The notes under the pieces were generated by a model, which did no database searches, had not been told where the DNA came from, and worked only from the letters and a program-made list of their open reading frames with translations. This document shows, in pieces, positions 6,506 through 8,907 of a stretch of 8,907 bases of DNA. The stretch is from positions 1-8,907 of the forward strand of contig JAJRWM010000174.1 of the NCBI GenBank assembly GCA_024276815.1, read 5' to 3'. Origin of the DNA: a bacterium. Lineage in GTDB: Bacteria > JACRDZ01 > JAJRWM01. The position numbers and the translations under genes are program-made. Each line of letters opens with the position of its first letter. Position 1 is the stretch's first letter.

Positions 6506-6871
6506 TAACGCGTCGGGCTTTACGCTGATCGAGCTGATGATCGCTATTTCGGTTTTCAGCATCTTGATCACCATCGCTCAACCGATATATTATTCCGCTA
6601 TCAAGAAAGCCAAGGAGGCGACGCTGAAACGAGACCTTTTTGTCATGCGGGACGTAATCGACCGTTATTATTCGGATCAGGGCGAGTACCCCGCCACGCT
6701 GGCGGACCTGGTTGAAAAAGATATCTCAGGAGCATCCCGGTCGATCCCTTTACGGAGTCGAACGCTACCTGGGTGACCATACCGTCCTCACTGGAAAAAT
6801 TTGATGTCTTCGATGTTCACAGCGGCTCTGATTTTGTCGGCCGCAACGGGGTGCCCTATAATGTCTGGTAG
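6480..6871 (+). pseudogene. gspG: Second GspG-like pseudopilin, interrupted by a -1 frameshift
   Basis: The first part (ATG 6480, leader of 13 residues, then 'FTLIELMIAISVFSILITIA' with Glu5) is a good pseudopilin and continues through 'KEATLKRDLFVMRDVIDRYYSDQGEYP' and 'LADLVEK'. After the A5 run at 6715-6719 this frame gives an unrelated tail and stops at 6774-6776. The -1 frame from 6719 onward instead reads 'RYLRSIPVDPFTESNATWV' and then 'FDVFDVHSGSDFVGRNGVPYNVW', stopping at 6869-6871. That is exactly the expected GspG second half. One extra A, or a -1 slip on the AAA Lys codon, would restore a protein of about 130 residues. It may be a natural mutation, an assembly error or programmed or transcriptional slippage; the sequence alone does not decide. 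Because the 3' half is so well kept, a recent lesion, an artefact or a functional slip is likelier than long decay. Confidence 0.85.
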
Positions 6872-7106
6872 ACCGGGGCAAATCATATTCGTCAACCGAC
6901 ACAAGGGGAATCATGGTTCACGGGAAAAGACCATTGATCTGGTCCGGCTCATTTTCATTCTGGGAGCGGCGGTCTATCTGGGAATCGCTTTTTTCCTTGC
7001 TAACAATCACTGGTTCGGCTGTTTTCGTTTGTTTTTGTTGGGGACAATCGCCGTGATTTTTATTCCGCTGACGGTAAGCATGATCTTCCGGGGCCGAAAA
7101 CGATGA
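6861..7106 (+). CDS. Small two-TM membrane protein of unknown function
   Basis: I do not recognise this 81-residue protein. A polar basic N-terminus (1-26) is followed by two predicted transmembrane helices, about 27-47 ('LVRLIFILGAAVYLGIAFFLA') joined with a short 'NNHWFG' turn to about 54-77, and a basic end (RGRKR). Basic residues flank both sides of the hairpin, so both ends probably face the cytoplasm. ATG 6861 is chosen: it overlaps the end of the second pseudopilin by 11 bases and has GGGG about 9 bases upstream. An earlier in-frame ATG at 6801 would add 20 residues inside the pseudopilin and is less likely. The stop overlaps the channel gene start by 4 bases (ATGA), so the two are probably translated together. 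It could be an accessory subunit of the channel; that is inference from position only. Confidence 0.7.
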   Translation: MSGRPGQIIFVNRHKGNHGSREKTIDLVRLIFILGAAVYLGIAFFLANNHWFGCFRLFLLGTIAVIFIPLTVSMIFRGRKR

Positions 7107-8635
7107 ATCTGAATATCTCGCAATTACTGACTTCCGCCTATTTAATCTATTTTTTGGTCCTTTTCGGGATTAATCTGGTTAACTGGATAATTTACAAGAT
7201 ATTTACCCGTTTTTCCGATTTTTTTACCAGTTTCAAAGCCGCTTACGTTTTTTTAAGTCTTTATTTATCTCTCCGGCTTCCCTTGATGTTCCTGGAAATA
7301 AGCAACCAGGAAAACCTGACCGCCTTCGCCGGCGCTTTTATCGTCGCCGCCCTGATCTTCTTTCTATTCAAATTGCTTGATATCTTTGTCTTCGACTTTA
7401 TTCTGGGAGAGAAGAAGCACCTGTACCTGCCCCCCCTGCTTCATAATATAATTCTCTGGCTGGTCTACCTGATCGCCACTTTAAGCCTGCTGAAAGCTCT
7501 CTTTAACGTAAATCTGACTCCCATTCTCGCTACTTCCGCCGTTTTCTCAATGGTTATCGGTCTCGCCCTGCAAAATATTCTGGTCAATCTTTTCAGCGGC
7601 ATTATCCTCAGCGTCGAGCAACCGTTTAAAATCGGCGACTGGGTTGAGATTAACGGACGGCGGGGACAGGTGGTCCAGATCGACTGGCGGACGACCAAGC
7701 TGAAGAACGGGCTGAACGATCTGGTGGTTATTCCCAACGGCGGCATATCGCAAGCCGAGATTATCAACTTTTACAAACCAACCCGTCTGCACATGGAGAA
7801 AATCAATATTGGCGTGAGCTACCGCAATCCGCCCAGCCGGGTTAAAGACGCGCTGCTTGAGATTGTCGGCCAGATCAAAGGGGTCAGGAGAAGACCGGCC
7901 CCGGAAGTTTTTATGACTGATTTTAACGACTCTTCCATTAATTATGAATTAAGGATCTGGCTTGACGATTATAAGGACCGTCTGAAAATAAACAATGATA
8001 TTAACACTTTGATCTGGTACCAGTTCCGTCGAAAAGATATCGAGATCCCCTTCCCGATTCAAGACGTGAACCTTCACACCGTCAGCCAAATCCCGGAGGA
8101 GGAAAAGCAAGCCGCCCTGGTAAAAGAAATAACGCCGACCCTGCTCAGCGTTCCCATCCTTAAGCCACTGTCGCAAAAAGAAATAACTCGTTTGGCCGGT
8201 AAAGTCGGATACCATACTTTCGCCGGGAATGAAATTATCTTCCAGGAAAACGAGCCAGGCGACTCCTTCTTTATCGTTAAGAACGGCGCCGTGGAAATTT
8301 GCAAGGAAGGCAGTAATAACGAGCTATTACCGATCGTTCAGCTAAAAGAAGGCGATTATTTTGGCGAGATGTCCTTACTCACCGGCGAGCGCCGGACGGC
8401 GACAGTTCGCGCTTTGGCCGATACGGAACTGATTGTGATTGGCAAAACGGTTTTCCAGGAAATTCTGACCAGCAATCCATCCATAGTCGAAAAGTTGAGC
8501 TACGTCCTTTATGACAGGCAACAGGAAACCCGGGAAAAGATGCTGAGAATAAAAGAAATACTTAACCAGGCTCCTCCCAAAATCGAAAGTCATTCCAGTC
8601 TGCTAAAAAGTATCCGCCGGTTTTTCGGTATCTGA
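7103..8635 (+). CDS. MscS-family channel with C-terminal cyclic-nucleotide-binding domain
   Basis: This 510-residue inner-membrane protein has about five hydrophobic segments (roughly 8-34, 45-66, 74-98, 110-134 and 138-169). The last is the pore-lining MscS TM3, rich in small residues ('VFSMVIGLALQNILVNLFSGIIL'). The MscS beta domain follows ('QPFKIGDWVEINGRRGQV', 173-190; 'VIPNGGIS', 209-216) and then the alpha/beta vestibule to about 325. Residues about 345-470 are a cNMP-binding domain with 'GNEIIFQENEPGDSFFIVKNG' positions 375-395 and a phosphate-binding cassette at 419-435 (FGEMSLL...RRTATV) that keeps the Gly-Glu and the Arg before Thr-Ala-Thr. A helical tail ends the protein. This architecture is known for bacterial cyclic-nucleotide-gated (bCNG) members of the MscS superfamily, which usually gate poorly in response to tension. 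The ligand is not shown by sequence. Its gene start overlaps the upstream small membrane protein by ATGA. Confidence 0.93.
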   Translation: MNLNISQLLTSAYLIYFLVLFGINLVNWIIYKIFTRFSDFFTSFKAAYVFLSLYLSLRLPLMFLEISNQENLTAFAGAFIVAALIFFLFKLLDIFVFDFILGEKKHLYLPPLLHNIILWLVYLIATLSLLKALFNVNLTPILATSAVFSMVIGLALQNILVNLFSGIILSVEQPFKIGDWVEINGRRGQVVQIDWRTTKLKNGLNDLVVIPNGGISQAEIINFYKPTRLHMEKINIGVSYRNPPSRVKDALLEIVGQIKGVRRRPAPEVFMTDFNDSSINYELRIWLDDYKDRLKINNDINTLIWYQFRRKDIEIPFPIQDVNLHTVSQIPEEEKQAALVKEITPTLLSVPILKPLSQKEITRLAGKVGYHTFAGNEIIFQENEPGDSFFIVKNGAVEICKEGSNNELLPIVQLKEGDYFGEMSLLTGERRTATVRALADTELIVIGKTVFQEILTSNPSIVEKLSYVLYDRQQETREKMLRIKEILNQAPPKIESHSSLLKSIRRFFGI

Positions 8636-8700
8636 GACAAATTGAAATCTTGTTAAGTCTTTGCGGAGGAACCGGTAGTATCATTCAGGCTCTCCAGTGG

Positions 8701-8720
8701 ATTCCCGTTGGCACGGGAAT
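8701..8720. repeat. 20-bp palindromic intergenic repeat of the ATTCCC-N8-GGGAAT type
   Basis: ATTCCCGT and ACGGGAAT form a perfect 8-bp stem around a 4-base loop (TGGC). The whole 20-mer fits the ATTCCC-N8-GGGAAT form described as dRS3 in Neisseria, and similar 'ATTCCC...GGGAATGACA' hairpins are common between genes in other bacteria. It sits 65 bases after the channel gene stop and has no T-run after it, so it is not a classical terminator. Only one copy is in the window. Confidence 0.6.
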
Positions 8721-8746
8721 GACAAATAAGGTCTTTTCCCCGGAAG

Positions 8747-8780
8747 ACTGACGCCTTACGACACACGGTAAGGCGTCAGT
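8747..8780. repeat. Perfect 13-bp inverted repeat with an 8-base centre
   Basis: ACTGACGCCTTAC (8747-8759) and its exact reverse complement GTAAGGCGTCAGT (8768-8780) flank GACACACG. The right arm begins GTAAG, the typical terminal bases of IS66-family elements, and the spacer equals the 8-bp target duplication of that family. No T-tract follows. It is read here as two facing IS ends, or alternatively a transcriptional hairpin. Confidence 0.75.
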
Positions 8781-8907
8781 GAAGTGGGGGGAGGGGGTTA
8801 AGGTAATGTCCGGGAGCAGTCGATAAGCAGGGTATGGGATTTTGTGAGCCATGTTTCGAGAAGCAGCAGCAGATTGACACGTTGTCCGAAGAAAATCTCA
8901 GGCTGAA
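8768..8907 (+). mobile_element. Probable left end of an IS66-like insertion sequence (cut by window)
   Basis: From 8768 the sequence starts GTAAGGCGTCAGTGAAG, continues through G-rich runs (8786-8791 and 8793-8797), and reaches a transposase-like reading frame 66 bases in. A short left end followed directly by the large transposase gene would match the IS66 subgroup that lacks the accessory tnpA/tnpB genes. The boundary rests on the terminal GTAA and the inverted repeat; the right part of the element lies beyond the window. Confidence 0.5.
8834..8907 (+). CDS. Putative IS66-family transposase, N-terminal fragment
   Basis: An ATG at 8834 opens a frame that is still open at the window end, giving 24 full codons. 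It reads Met-Gly-Phe, then 'CEPCFEKQQQIDTLSEENLR' and a Leu. A Cys-x2-Cys pair followed by a charged Gln/Glu/Leu coiled coil is the usual beginning of IS66-family (DDE) transposases, where a leucine-zipper-like region precedes the zinc-finger and catalytic domains. The frame has a stop at 8804-8806 and no other start between, which supports this ATG; the ribosome binding site is weak. With so few residues visible, another coiled-coil protein with a Cys pair cannot be excluded, but the neighbouring GTAAG end supports the transposase reading. Confidence 0.55.
   Translation, partial: MGFCEPCFEKQQQIDTLSEENLRL

Noticed and set aside
6411-6776. Long form of the second pseudopilin starting at TTG 6411
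   Set aside because: The added residues read out of frame through the first pseudopilin, while ATG 6480 has a strong GAGGAGG and gives a normal prepilin leader.
6801-7106. Long form of the small membrane protein starting at ATG 6801
   Set aside because: The first 20 residues would overlap the conserved C-terminus of the pseudopilin in another frame; ATG 6861 fits the tight overlaps of the operon.
8701-8780. The two hairpins as a rho-independent terminator for the operon
   Set aside because: Neither stem is followed by a T-tract; the downstream bases are GACAAATAAG and a G-rich stretch. A rho-dependent or hairpin-only effect is not excluded.
8786-8803. G-runs as a G-quadruplex
   Set aside because: Only two long runs plus a GG are present, so four separate G3 tracts with loops cannot be formed convincingly.

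Overview
The window holds one compact plus-strand gene cluster for a type II secretion / type IV pilus-like envelope machine. It is followed by a small membrane protein gene, a mechanosensitive-type channel gene, a short repeat-bearing intergenic stretch, and what looks like the left end of an IS66-like insertion sequence running off the window. The secretin and the PilMNO-like inner-membrane set imply a diderm (Gram-negative) bacterium. A PilM-PilN-PilO assembly module combined with GspG pseudopilins and a cohesin-bearing secretin resembles clusters in Acidobacteriota, the former Deltaproteobacteria and related candidate phyla. No taxonomic marker is present, so the lineage is inference only.

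Layout: 2-1312 gspE/pilB-type assembly ATPase (5' end cut by the window); 1331-2359 pilM; 2356-2886 pilN; 2932-3468 pilO; 3455-4003 a one-TM, proline-rich GspC/PilP-like protein; 4009-5967 secretin with a C-terminal cohesin domain; 5968-6043 a short gap with alternative hairpins; 6044-6505 first GspG-like pseudopilin; 6480-6871 second GspG-like pseudopilin, interrupted by a -1 frameshift at an A5 run; 6861-7106 two-TM protein of unknown function; 7103-8635 MscS-family channel with a C-terminal cyclic-nucleotide-binding domain; 8636-8833 intergenic DNA with a 20-bp palindromic repeat and a perfect 13-bp inverted repeat; 8834-8907 start of a putative transposase. Most neighbours overlap by a few bases or are separated by fewer than 80 bases, so 2-8635 reads as one operon. 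I see no internal rho-independent terminator and no convincing promoter.

How the parts fit: the ATPase would power assembly. PilM (actin-like, cytoplasmic), PilN and PilO would form the inner-membrane platform that replaces GspL/GspM. The GspC/PilP-like protein would bridge the periplasm to the secretin N0 domain. The secretin is the outer-membrane gate and the GspG-type pseudopilins the periplasmic piston. The cohesin domain on the secretin offers a protein-binding surface. No gspF platform gene and no prepilin peptidase lie in the window. The MscS/cNMP gene is coupled to the operon through start/stop overlaps, but nothing in the sequence shows a role in secretion.

The most notable points are the frameshifted second pseudopilin, the secretin-cohesin fusion, a C11 tract inside the GspC/PilP-like gene, competing hairpins over the first pseudopilin's ribosome binding site, and the two IS66-like ends facing each other across exactly 8 bases.
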